Shown piece by piece: positions 17,438-25,343 of a stretch of DNA of 64,000 nt. Position 1 is the stretch's first letter; each line of letters begins with the position of its first letter. This DNA comes from Thiorhodococcus drewsii AZ1 (lineage in GTDB: Bacteria > Pseudomonadota > Gammaproteobacteria > Chromatiales > Chromatiaceae), in assembly GCF_000224065.1 (NCBI RefSeq), contig NZ_AFWT01000021.1:24316-88315 (forward strand). The letters run 5' to 3'. The position numbers were made by a program, and so were the translations under genes. Below the pieces are notes generated by a model. It was not told the DNA's origin. It was given only the letters and a program-made list of their open reading frames with translations, and searched no databases.

Positions 17438-19258
17438 TCATAGATCCGGCCCGATGACGAGGTGCAGACGGGCCGGCGGCAGTCCGCCGTTATCGTCGTC
17501 CTTGGTCAGAGCGAAGGCGACGTCGAGCCGGACCTGGCCGATCGGCGAGGCCCAGCGCACCCCGACGCCGGCGCTCTGGGCGAATTCCTGTTCGTAATCC
17601 GGATCGAAGGCATTGCCGAAATCGGTGAAGACGGCCGCGCTCCATGGCCCCTTGATCCGCCGTTCCAATTCGAGACTGCCGACGGCGAGATAGCGTCCTC
17701 CGACGGTCTCATTGGTCTTGGGATCGTTTGGGCCGAGCGCCTCGAATCCCCAGCCACGGATGGAGCTGTCTCCACCGGCATAGAAGCGACGGCTCGCAGG
17801 CAGATTGTCCAGATGATCGGCCCAGGTCGCGCCCAGATTGGTTCGGGTGATGAAGCGATAGTTGGGGGTGAAGCGCCTGATCCATTTGAACTGGATCAGG
17901 CCGCTGAGATAGGAGGACTCCGAGACCACGCCCTCGACCGCCCCGAGCAGGGCGTATTTGATCCGGTAGCCGCGATTGGTGTTGATCGGGTCGTCCGAAA
18001 CCGTCTTGGACCAGGAAACGCTGGGCACCAGCTCATTGGTGGCGCCGAGCGAGGCGCTATCGAGGTCGAAATCCTCATAGCTGTAGTCGAGACCGATGTT
18101 GCGTCGCCAACCGCGCTCGGTCAGGGTCGAATGGGCGGCCTGAACGCTGTGACTCCAGCCTTTGCGGGTATCGGTGTCATAGCGGCTGGAGCTGGGCTTG
18201 ATGATGATGTAGTCGCGGGTCGGATCTTGGATCGGGATGCGATAGTCGAGCTCCATCGTCGACAGCGCGGGGGCCAGACTGAGCTCGGTGCGAAGTTTGT
18301 GTCCATGACGCCCGATATAGCGGCGGCGGTAATCCAGGCTCAATCGCGGACCGATATCGGTCGCGAATCCGAAACCGACACGGTACTTGTTGGCCTTGTT
18401 GCGCTTGGCCACGACCTCGATCGGCACCTCGTGATCCGGACCGGCCTCACCCGTGTGCGGGACGATCTCGACATCGCTGTAATACTCGCTGCCCAGCAGA
18501 CGGCTCTGCAGACCAATCAGATCGTCCGGGTCGTAGACGTCGCCCGATTTGAAGGTCACGTATTTCTGAAGAAAACTCTCGTCGAGCAGATCCTGTCGGA
18601 AGCTGACGTGACCGATACGGTATTGGGGTCCGGTCTGGAGATGGACGTGGATATGGGCGCTGTAGGCCACCGGGTCGATAAGCACCTGATGGCGGACCAT
18701 CTGAAAGTCGAGAAAACCGGCCGATGTCGCGTTGTAACGCAGATCCGACTTCGCCTTCTCGTAGTCCGAATGCAGCAGGACGTCCCCGACCTTCATCGGA
18801 AACACCTTGGGGAAAACTGGGTTCTCAGCCCCCTCGCCCTCCACCTGATAGTCGACCGAGCCGATCTTGATCGGATCGCCCGGATTCACGCGGTAGGTCG
18901 CGCGCCAGGTGCCTCCCGCGTCCGAGGGCACTTTCAACGTATCATCGACCTGGACCCGATAGAGCCCGAAGGGTGCCAAGGCGTCGGCGATCTGCTCGGG
19001 CGCCATGCGATGCAGCGCCCGGACCCGAGCCGGTGTCAGATCCGCATCCCCGCGCTCGCGATAGATGTCGAGCAACGCCAGGACGTTCGACTCTCGCGCC
19101 CCCGAGAGACCCTCGACCTTGACATCCAACTTGAGCGCAAAGGCTGTCTGCTGAGCGAGCAGGAGCAACAGGGCCGTCCCCGCACGCAGCCAGTAACGTC
19201 CGGCGCGCGTACAGAATGCCCTCTTGGGAATCCGTTCATCGGTGAGACTCCGATCCAT
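17438..19258 (-). CDS. tamA: TamA, Omp85-family outer membrane protein
   Basis: A 606-residue outer-membrane protein. A signal peptide is visible at about residues 20-42 (LRAGTALLLLLAQQTAFALK), preceded by a long basic N-region. Three POTRA-like domains (about 42-265) are followed by a 16-strand-type barrel with the Omp85 lid motif GGDSSIRGWGFEALGP. The barrel ends HLVIGPDL, an unusual final residue pattern, since Phe is more common. It acts with TamB in outer-membrane assembly and heads the minus-strand envelope operon. Confidence 0.93.
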   Translation of the reverse strand: MDRSLTDERIPKRAFCTRAGRYWLRAGTALLLLLAQQTAFALKLDVKVEGLSGARESNVLALLDIYRERGDADLTPARVRALHRMAPEQIADALAPFGLYRVQVDDTLKVPSDAGGTWRATYRVNPGDPIKIGSVDYQVEGEGAENPVFPKVFPMKVGDVLLHSDYEKAKSDLRYNATSAGFLDFQMVRHQVLIDPVAYSAHIHVHLQTGPQYRIGHVSFRQDLLDESFLQKYVTFKSGDVYDPDDLIGLQSRLLGSEYYSDVEIVPHTGEAGPDHEVPIEVVAKRNKANKYRVGFGFATDIGPRLSLDYRRRYIGRHGHKLRTELSLAPALSTMELDYRIPIQDPTRDYIIIKPSSSRYDTDTRKGWSHSVQAAHSTLTERGWRRNIGLDYSYEDFDLDSASLGATNELVPSVSWSKTVSDDPINTNRGYRIKYALLGAVEGVVSESSYLSGLIQFKWIRRFTPNYRFITRTNLGATWADHLDNLPASRRFYAGGDSSIRGWGFEALGPNDPKTNETVGGRYLAVGSLELERRIKGPWSAAVFTDFGNAFDPDYEQEFAQSAGVGVRWASPIGQVRLDVAFALTKDDDNGGLPPARLHLVIGPDL

Positions 19259-19316
19259 CCTTACCCCCGGCGATCCGCGTCGCGCGACTCAGACCTGCTC
19301 AGCGGAGAAACCAACC

Positions 19317-19487
19317 TCATTGGATGGCGGCAATGAGCGCGGCCGGCTCCGGCGAGCCGGCGACGCGCGCCGATCCCGTTTCCAAATCGACCTCGACAGT
19401 CTCAACGCCGGCAACCGACTGAATCGCCTGGGTCGCGGAGCGGGGACAATTTTGACAGTGCATGCCCGTGATCTTGAGTTCGGCCAT
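19317..19487 (-). CDS. heavy-metal-associated (CopZ-like) small protein
   Basis: A 56-residue single HMA domain. It opens MAELKITGMHCQNCPRSATQ, with the metal-binding MxCxxC motif (Met9, Cys11, Cys14), and keeps the ferredoxin-like pattern VAGVETVEVDLETGSARV. A Pro follows the second Cys, unlike most CopZ proteins. It probably binds Cu(I) as a chaperone or buffer. No copper ATPase is adjacent; its neighbours are glucokinase upstream and tamA downstream. Start at ATG 19487, since upstream codons are not conserved. Confidence 0.8.
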   Translation of the reverse strand: MAELKITGMHCQNCPRSATQAIQSVAGVETVEVDLETGSARVAGSPEPAALIAAIQ

Positions 19488-19572
19488 TGTCGATGTCTCC
19501 TCTTTGATTGTGTCGCCCACGGGCTTCAGAGCCCGGTACGGCATCGAGCGCAATCGCGCTCTGACACCGAAC

Positions 19573-20553
19573 TCATTGCGAAGCCATGAAACGGGCGGCA
19601 CCAAACAAGGGCGTCAAAGGTTGGAGGATAACCCGCACCGGCATGCGTCGCATCAAGCAGCCCATGCGGCCCTTGTCGAAAAAGCCTTCGAGGAATCCGC
19701 CCTGACGCAAGAGAGCGAGGTTTTTCAAGGGGATACCGCCACCGAGATAGACGCCGCCCAGCGACATGTGCTTGAGCGCCGCATTGCCCGCCTCGCGCCC
19801 GTAGAGCCGCAGAAAGAGATGCATCGTCTCGACACAAATTGGACAACGCTCGATGGCTGCAGCCTGAGCGACGACGGCAGCCGTATCAGCGCCTTCGTCG
19901 ATCGAACGGCGCAGCCAGACGGGAGACTCGCAGTCATGGTAGCGAAGCAGGAATTCGTAGATGTTGACGATTCCCGGCCCAGAGACCACGCGTTCCCAGC
20001 TCACTCGACCGAAACGCATCTTGAGATAGCGCAGCATGGCGAACTCGAGATCGTCCGCCGGAGCAAAATCCGTATGCCCTCCCTCGGTCGCGAAGGCATG
20101 ATGGCGAAAGCCGTCCCAAAAGAGTCCTGCCTGCCCTAACCCGGTCCCTGCAGCCACCACGCAGGCGTTTCCCTCGCCATTTCCCTCGCCAGGATGAAGT
20201 TCAGCAAAGTCTGTGCTGCGAAGCGCTGAAACGCCCCAGGCAACGGCCTCCAGATCGTTGAGGAATTCGACACCGGCGAATCCAAACGCCCCCTCCAGCG
20301 CATCGGCATCGAGCGACCAGGGCAGATTGGTCGTCTCGCAGCGACGATCCTGCACGGGACCGGCGACCGCGAAGGCCGCAAAGCGGCAATGCACCCCGGT
20401 CTCAATGCAGTAGCGATAGATGATCTGTTCGAGGGAATCAAAGGCAGCGCTCGGATAACGTCGGGGTTCAGTGACCGACACGACCTCACAATCCGTTTCC
20501 GCGATTCCCAGTGCCGTCTTGGTACCACCGATGTCACCCACCAACAAGCGCAT
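19573..20553 (-). CDS. glk: glucokinase
   Basis: Phosphorylates glucose with ATP in the cytoplasm. 326 residues, near the E. coli Glk length. Motifs in order: phosphate loop LLVGDIGGTKTALGIAE at the N-terminus, AVAGPVQD, catalytic Asp in FLNDLEAVAWG, GTGLGQAGLF, and EGGHTDFAP with the sugar-contact residues. A C-terminal GGVYLGGGIPLKN completes the ROK/hexokinase-like fold. The frame is open upstream, but ATG 20553 begins MRLLVGDIGG exactly as in the family. Confidence 0.93.
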   Translation of the reverse strand: MRLLVGDIGGTKTALGIAETDCEVVSVTEPRRYPSAAFDSLEQIIYRYCIETGVHCRFAAFAVAGPVQDRRCETTNLPWSLDADALEGAFGFAGVEFLNDLEAVAWGVSALRSTDFAELHPGEGNGEGNACVVAAGTGLGQAGLFWDGFRHHAFATEGGHTDFAPADDLEFAMLRYLKMRFGRVSWERVVSGPGIVNIYEFLLRYHDCESPVWLRRSIDEGADTAAVVAQAAAIERCPICVETMHLFLRLYGREAGNAALKHMSLGGVYLGGGIPLKNLALLRQGGFLEGFFDKGRMGCLMRRMPVRVILQPLTPLFGAARFMASQ

Positions 20554-20681
20554 TGCGTGTCTCCCATCGTCAGACGGCGAACAACCCACGCCCCTAGGCA
20601 ACACAGAGGCATCGGATCGGAAGGCGGGGATAATAGCAACTTGCAGGCTCGACTGCGAAATCAATGCCTTGGCACGCTCGT

Positions 20682-20720
20682 AAAACGCCACCGCCCGCGA
20701 ATCGCGGGCGGTGGCGTTTT
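20682..20720 (-). terminator. strong intrinsic terminator after the sulfur globule gene
   Basis: A near-perfect inverted repeat: AAAACGCCACCGCCCGCGA (20682-20700) pairs with its complement at 20702-20720 across a 1-base centre, leaving a small effective loop. It is AT-flanked so that either strand ends in four T. It lies 28 bases past the stop of the gene at 20748. Confidence 0.85.
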
Positions 20721-20747
20721 ATGATTGAAACGTGTACGAGCAAAGAT

Positions 20748-21074
20748 CTATTTGGTCGTCGTGCTTTGCGGCGCGCTCACTGCGGGATACGGGTATCCCG
20801 GATAGGCGTATCCCGGATACCCGTAGACCGGCGCGCCCCAGCCATAAGGGGCGCCCCAACCATAACCGTAGGGAGCATAACCATAGGGAGCGCCGTAGCC
20901 TCCATAGTAGGGAGCGCCGTAGCCGTAAGGGCCGCCGCCGTACCAAGGACCGCCACCCCAGGGGTTGAACCAATCAAATGGACCCCAACCCCAGAAGGCG
21001 TTGGCGGACACGGAACCCAATGCAGAGACGCCCGCGACGGTGGCGGCCATCAAGAATCGCTTCATGGTCATCAT
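20748..21074 (-). CDS. sulfur globule protein-like Gly/Tyr/Pro-rich exported protein
   Basis: A 109-residue protein. A signal peptide (KRFLMAATVAGVSALGSVSA, with a likely cut after ANA) is followed by a mature part built almost entirely of Gly, Tyr, Pro, Trp and Ala in loose repeats such as YGAPYGYAPYGYGWGAPYGW. This composition and layout match the structural proteins that coat periplasmic sulfur globules in Chromatiaceae (Sgp family). It starts at the first of three clustered ATGs because GAGGA lies 7 bases upstream. It is monocistronic, ending at the terminator at 20682-20720. Which Sgp paralogue it is cannot be told by eye. Confidence 0.8.
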   Translation of the reverse strand: MMTMKRFLMAATVAGVSALGSVSANAFWGWGPFDWFNPWGGGPWYGGGPYGYGAPYYGGYGAPYGYAPYGYGWGAPYGWGAPVYGYPGYAYPGYPYPAVSAPQSTTTK

Positions 21075-21444
21075 CGTAATTCCTCGCGAATGTAGAGTGT
21101 CTATCAGCAAGATCGGACCGAACGCGTCGAACCGATTCACCCTCCGCGAGACTAAGACTAGGATGGTTGAATGACCGCTTCGTTGATCTCCATCAATAAG
21201 GGTTTGCTTAACATCGCTGTCTTGCAGCCCTATCTACGTGAACGTCGAAGCGATCCCCGAAAAACTCATAGGCCAAACCAATCGCTATGATTTCCACAAT
21301 CCATTTCACGGATTAGTCGAATCCTCCTATCATGGCACCCGTCGGCAGCGAACAGTCCGCCAACACCGAAACTTTCAACCTGGATCGGATTCGGATCAAG
21401 ACCCGAACCAACAGCCCTAAAAACGCTACAAGGAGAACCAACAG
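21075..21444 (+). other. intergenic region between sgp-like gene and garB
   Basis: 370 bases carrying divergent control regions for the sulfur globule protein (minus) and garB (plus). AT content rises around 21180-21320. I looked for OxyR-type ATAG-N7-CTAT sites and found only ATAG and CTAT 13 bases apart near 21270-21290, which does not fit. No RNA gene or convincing promoter was recognised. Confidence 0.4.
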
Positions 21445-22185
21445 ATGTTTGAAGATCGCACAGGCAGCCGCATTCCCAACGTCACCTTCCGCACCCGCAG
21501 CGGACACGAATGGGTGGACGTCACGACCGACGACATCTTCGCCGGCAAAACCGTCGTCGTCTTCTCGTTGCCAGGCGCCTTCACGCCCACCTGCTCGTCT
21601 TCGCACGTGCCGCGCTACAACCAGCTGACGCCCCAAATGAAGGCGCATGGCGTCGATGACGTGGTCTGCGTCTCGGTCAACGACACCTTCGTCATGAACG
21701 CCTGGAAGGAGGCCGAGCACGCCGACAACCTGACCTTCCTCCCGGACGGCAACGGCGAGTTCACCGAAGGCATGGGCCTGCTGGTCGACAAGGACGACCT
21801 GGGCTTCGGCAAGCGTTCCTGGCGTTACTCCATGCTGGTGCGAGACGGTGTGATCGAAAAGATGTTCATCGAGCCCGAGGTCGAAGGCGACCCCTACGAG
21901 GTCTCCGACGCCGGCACCATGCTCGCCTACCTCGCACCCGAGGAGCCCAAGCCGTTGGACGTCGCTGTGTTCAGCCGCGAAGGATGCCCCTTCTGCGCGC
22001 GGGCCAAGGAGGCACTGAGCAACGCAGGCATCCCATTCGAGGAACTGGTCCTCAACAATGACTACACGGAACAGGGCCTGCGTGCCGTCTCCAATGCCGC
22101 GAGCGTGCCGCAGGTCTTCGTCGACGGCAAACTGATCGGCGGATCCGACGAGACCATCGCTTGGCTCAAGAGCCGCGCGGCCTAA
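21445..22185 (+). CDS. garB: glutathione-amide-dependent peroxidase (peroxiredoxin-glutaredoxin fusion)
   Basis: A 246-residue fusion. Residues 1 to about 165 are a Prx5-type peroxiredoxin with the peroxidatic Cys in [14 protein letters not shown]. Residues about 172-246 are a glutaredoxin with the CPFC active site ([14 protein letters not shown]) and the TVP-like [17 protein letters not shown]. The glutaredoxin domain recycles the peroxiredoxin with a glutathione-type thiol. In Chromatium gracile the orthologue reduces peroxides with glutathione amide and precedes the reductase gene, the same order as here. No resolving Cys is needed in the Prx part. Confidence 0.92.
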   Translation: MFEDRTGSRIPNVTFRTRSGHEWVDVTTDDIFAGKTVVVFSLPGAFTPTCSSSHVPRYNQLTPQMKAHGVDDVVCVSVNDTFVMNAWKEAEHADNLTFLPDGNGEFTEGMGLLVDKDDLGFGKRSWRYSMLVRDGVIEKMFIEPEVEGDPYEVSDAGTMLAYLAPEEPKPLDVAVFSREGCPFCARAKEALSNAGIPFEELVLNNDYTEQGLRAVSNAASVPQVFVDGKLIGGSDETIAWLKSRAA

Positions 22186-22197
22186 GACGACCGCCCC

Positions 22198-22224
22198 GAG
22201 CCCCGTCATCGAGCGGCGGGGCTC
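22198..22224 (+). terminator. GC-rich hairpin after garB
   Basis: GAGCCCCG (22198-22205) pairs with CGGGGCTC (22217-22224), 13 bases past the garB stop. No U-tract follows, so it may protect the transcript end or pause polymerase rather than terminate. Confidence 0.4.
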
Positions 22225-22317
22225 CTCGAATCTCGCCGTGCCCCGTCCAGAAGGCCAAACAGGCCCAATCGGGAATGGAGCCAAGGCGGAATTCGGATCC
22301 CTTCCGACGACCCAGCG

Positions 22318-22344
22318 CCTCCCGGCATTCTCACTGCCGGGAGG
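22318..22344 (+). terminator. hairpin between garB and garA
   Basis: CCTCCCGGCA (22318-22327) and TGCCGGGAGG (22335-22344) form a perfect 10-base stem with a 7-base loop, followed by TCCTGTTT. It looks like an intrinsic terminator or attenuator placed inside the gar gene pair, about 107 bases before garA. Confidence 0.6.
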
Positions 22345-22450
22345 TCCTGTTTCCCGCATCCTCGCCACTGACATGAAGCTACAGCCGCACCGAAAGGCTG
22401 CCTCATCCGTGCGAGAATAGTTGCAGCTTTCATCCTCAGAGGTATCCAAC

Positions 22451-23827
22451 ATGAGTCAGCATTTCGATCTGATCGCGGTCGGAGGCGGCAGCGGCGGCCT
22501 AGCGGTCGCGGAAAAGGCCGCTCAATTCGGATTGCGTGTCGCCATCATCGAGGCCAGTAAGCTGGGCGGAACCTGCGTCAACGCCGGCTGCGTACCCAAA
22601 AAGGTTATGTGGTACGCCGCCAACCTGGTCGCCGCCGTCGCCGACGCACCGGATTTCGGCGTGAACGCCCATTCGGACGGACTCGACTGGGGCAAGCTGA
22701 TTGAGGGACGCAACCGCTACATCGCCAACATCAACGACTACTGGGACGGCTATGCCCAACAGCTCGGCATCAGCCTGATCCAGGGGTATGGACGCTTCGT
22801 CGACGCGCATACCATTGAGGTCGGCGAGGAGCGGTATACGGCCGAGCATATCGTGATCGCCACCGGCGGGCGCCCCATCGTGCCGCGCCTGCCCGGCGCC
22901 GAGTTCGGCATCAGCTCGGACGGATTCTTCGCACTGGAGGAACGTCCTCGGCGCGTCGCCATCATCGGCGGCGGCTACATCGGCGTCGAACTGGCCGGCG
23001 TGCTGCGCGCCTTCGGCACCGAGATCACCATGGTCGCGCTTGAAGACCGGGTGCTCTGGCTCTTCGACCCGCTGATCAGCGAGACTCTCACCGAGAACAT
23101 GCACGCAGAGGGCATTCAGACGCATCTGGAATTCGAGGTCTCCAAGCTGGAGAAGGACGCCGACGGCCTCCTCGCCTTGGTGGCAAGCGACGGCCAGCGC
23201 CTGAGCGGCTTCGACCAGGTCATCTGGGCGGTCGGACGCGCCGCCAACACCCGCGACCTCAACCTGGAGGCCGCCGGCGTCGAGGTGCAACCGAACGGCA
23301 TCATCCCGACGGACGCCTTCCAGAACACCAACGTGCCGGGCATCTATGCCCTCGGCGATATCACCGGACGCGACCCGCTGACCCCGGTCGCCGTCGCTGC
23401 CGGACGCCGTCTGGCCGAGCGTCTGTTCAAGGACAAGCCGGATCTCAAGCTCGACTACGAGAACATCCCGACCGTCGTTTTCGCCCATCCGCCGCTCGGC
23501 AAGGTCGGACTCACCGAGCCCGAGGCGCGAGAGCGTTACGGCGACACGCTCACGATCTACGAGACCAGCTTCACGCCCATGCGCTACGCGCTCAACGCGC
23601 ACGGACCCAAGACGGCCATGAAACTGGTCTGCGCCGGTCCCGAGGAAAAGGTGGTCGGTATCCATCTGATCGGCGACGGCGTCGACGAGATGCTGCAAGG
23701 CTTCGCCGTCGCGCTCAAGATGGGCGCCACCAAGGCGGATTTGGACAACACCGTCGCCATCCACCCTTGCAGCGCCGAGGAATTGGTCACCCTGAAGGTG
23801 CCGGTCCGCAGCCCAGGCGACCACTAA
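22451..23827 (+). CDS. garA: glutathione amide reductase, NADH-type
   Basis: A 458-residue flavoprotein disulfide reductase that keeps glutathione amide reduced. The FAD motif is [14 protein letters not shown], the redox pair is [13 protein letters not shown], and the second Rossmann motif is [11 protein letters not shown]. The NADP-binding Arg residues of glutathione reductase are replaced: where E. coli Gor has VRKHAPLR this protein reads ALEDRVLW, with Gly instead of Ala at GYIG. That predicts NADH use, as measured for the Chromatium enzyme. The C-terminal catalytic His lies in [11 protein letters not shown], with Cys where Gor has Thr. ATG 22451 follows AGAGG. Confidence 0.92.
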   Translation: MSQHFDLIAVGGGSGGLAVAEKAAQFGLRVAIIEASKLGGTCVNAGCVPKKVMWYAANLVAAVADAPDFGVNAHSDGLDWGKLIEGRNRYIANINDYWDGYAQQLGISLIQGYGRFVDAHTIEVGEERYTAEHIVIATGGRPIVPRLPGAEFGISSDGFFALEERPRRVAIIGGGYIGVELAGVLRAFGTEITMVALEDRVLWLFDPLISETLTENMHAEGIQTHLEFEVSKLEKDADGLLALVASDGQRLSGFDQVIWAVGRAANTRDLNLEAAGVEVQPNGIIPTDAFQNTNVPGIYALGDITGRDPLTPVAVAAGRRLAERLFKDKPDLKLDYENIPTVVFAHPPLGKVGLTEPEARERYGDTLTIYETSFTPMRYALNAHGPKTAMKLVCAGPEEKVVGIHLIGDGVDEMLQGFAVALKMGATKADLDNTVAIHPCSAEELVTLKVPVRSPGDH

Positions 23828-23835
23828 CGTCACGC

Positions 23836-23857
23836 CCGAACCCGACGCCGGGTTCGG
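23836..23857 (+). terminator. hairpin after garA
   Basis: CCGAACCCG (23836-23844) and CGGGTTCGG (23849-23857) form a perfect 9-base stem with a 4-base loop, 9 bases past the garA stop. It lacks a U-tract, but it separates garA from nifE. Confidence 0.5.
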
Positions 23858-23936
23858 CGGCACCGAAAGCGCTCATGAGATTGTGCACTTGAAATCGAGA
23901 CTCGCTCGGTTAGAGACTGGAGCCATGCCCGAGCCC

Positions 23937-23951
23937 TGGAGTGATCCAGGC
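23937..23951 (+). promoter_or_regulatory. possible sigma54 (-24/-12) element before nifE
   Basis: TGG at 23937 and GC at 23950-23951 have the exact GG-N10-GC spacing of sigma54 promoters, 40 bases before the nifE start. The rest of the element (AGTG and AG) matches the consensus poorly, and the same bases form a CCTGGA/TCCAGG palindrome. No TGT-N10-ACA NifA site was seen upstream. Confidence 0.25.
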
Positions 23952-23990
23952 GGTTCAGATCCCACTTTTAAGAACGGAAACTAACGCCTC

Positions 23991-25343
23991 GTGTCATCCA
24001 AACCGAAAATCAAAGAATTGCTCGCCGAAAGCGCCTGCGAACACAACAAAGGCAAGAAAGGGTCGTGCAACGCCCCCACGCCCGGGGCCACGACCGGCGG
24101 CTGCGCCCTCGACGGGGCGCAGATCGCCCTCTTTCCCTTCGCCGACGCCGCCCATCTGATCCATGGCCCCATGTCCTGCGTCGGCGGGGCCTGGGAGACA
24201 CGCCTGACGCCGACCAGCTGGTCCGGGCGCGATCTGACCCAGACCGGCTTCGCCACCGACATCAGCAACAACGATGTCATCTTCAGCGGCGAGAAGAAGC
24301 TGGCGGCAGCCATCGACCATATCGTTACGAATTACGCGCCCGAGGCCGTGTTCGTCTATTCGACCTGCGTCCCCGCCATGACCGGGGACGACATCGACGC
24401 CGTTTGCAAGCAACGGAGCGAAAAACATGGCATCCCCTGCGTGCCTGTGCATGCACCGGGGTTCGTCGGTGCCAAGAACCTCGGTAGCCGCATCGCCGGA
24501 GAGGCCGTGCTGAAACACCTGATCGGGACCAAGGAGCCGGAGGAGACGACCCCCTTCGACATCAACCTGATCGGCGAGCACAACAACACCGGCGAGCTCT
24601 GGCGCTATCGGCATCTGCTCGAAGAGCTCGGCATCCGCGTGCTCTCGACCTTCAGCGGCGACGGCCGCATCGCCAGCATCCGCACGGCCCACCGGGCCAA
24701 GCTCAATGTCATCGTCTGCGCCAAGTCCCTGGTGTCCATGACCCGCAAGATGCAGGAGCAATACGGCATCCCCTGGATCTCCTGTTCCTTCTACGGCAAG
24801 ACCGATACCTCCAAGAGCATCCTGGCCATCGCCGAGGCCCTGGGCGATGCCGACCTGATCGAGCGCACCCGCGCCCTGATCGCCCGCGAGGAGGCCCGGC
24901 TGGAAGAGAAGCTGGTCCCGTACCGCGAGATCTTCGCTGGCAAGAAGGCGGTGCTCAACACCGGCGGCAACAAGGCCTGGTCCATCGCCTCGGCGCTGCA
25001 GGACCTGGGGATCGAGGTGGTGGCGACATCCGTGCGCAAGTCGACCGAGGCGGACAAGGCCAAGGCGCGCGAATATCTCGGCGAGAACGCCATTCTCATG
25101 ACCAGTCCGGCGACCCAGCAGGCGAAGGTGATCGACGACACAGGGGCCCATCTGCTCCTGGCCGGAGGCCGCTCGCTCTATACCGCGATCAAGAAGCGGA
25201 TCGCCTTCACCGACGTCAATCAGGAGAAGAAGAAGAGCTACGGCGGTTACGACGGGCTGCTGGTCCTCGCCGAGGACCTCAAGAACTCGTTACAGAATCC
25301 GGTCTTCGAACTGGTCGACAGGAAGGCACCATGGCAGAAGTAA
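23991..25343 (+). CDS. nifE: nitrogenase FeMo-cofactor scaffold protein NifE
   Basis: One half of the NifEN scaffold on which the FeMo-cofactor precursor matures before transfer to NifDK. 450 residues from a GTG, with no nearby ATG. N-terminal family features are ACEHNKGKKGSCNAPTPGAT, then GGCALDGAQIAL and HGPMSCVGGAW, and the cluster Cys in YSTCVPAMTGDDIDAVCK. Later come SFYGKTDTSKS and LLAGGRSLYTAIKKRIAF. It overlaps nifN by 13 bases. No nifHDK, nifX or other nif gene is within the window, so this is a detached nifEN unit. Confidence 0.95.
   Translation: MSSKPKIKELLAESACEHNKGKKGSCNAPTPGATTGGCALDGAQIALFPFADAAHLIHGPMSCVGGAWETRLTPTSWSGRDLTQTGFATDISNNDVIFSGEKKLAAAIDHIVTNYAPEAVFVYSTCVPAMTGDDIDAVCKQRSEKHGIPCVPVHAPGFVGAKNLGSRIAGEAVLKHLIGTKEPEETTPFDINLIGEHNNTGELWRYRHLLEELGIRVLSTFSGDGRIASIRTAHRAKLNVIVCAKSLVSMTRKMQEQYGIPWISCSFYGKTDTSKSILAIAEALGDADLIERTRALIAREEARLEEKLVPYREIFAGKKAVLNTGGNKAWSIASALQDLGIEVVATSVRKSTEADKAKAREYLGENAILMTSPATQQAKVIDDTGAHLLLAGGRSLYTAIKKRIAFTDVNQEKKKSYGGYDGLLVLAEDLKNSLQNPVFELVDRKAPWQK

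Noticed and set aside
17462..19336. A plus-strand open frame of 624 codons opposite tamA
   Set aside because: Antisense shadow; tamA has clear POTRA and Omp85 motifs on the minus strand.
21260..21300. OxyR site before garB
   Set aside because: ATAG and CTAT are present but 13 bases apart instead of 7, and no further half-sites are visible.
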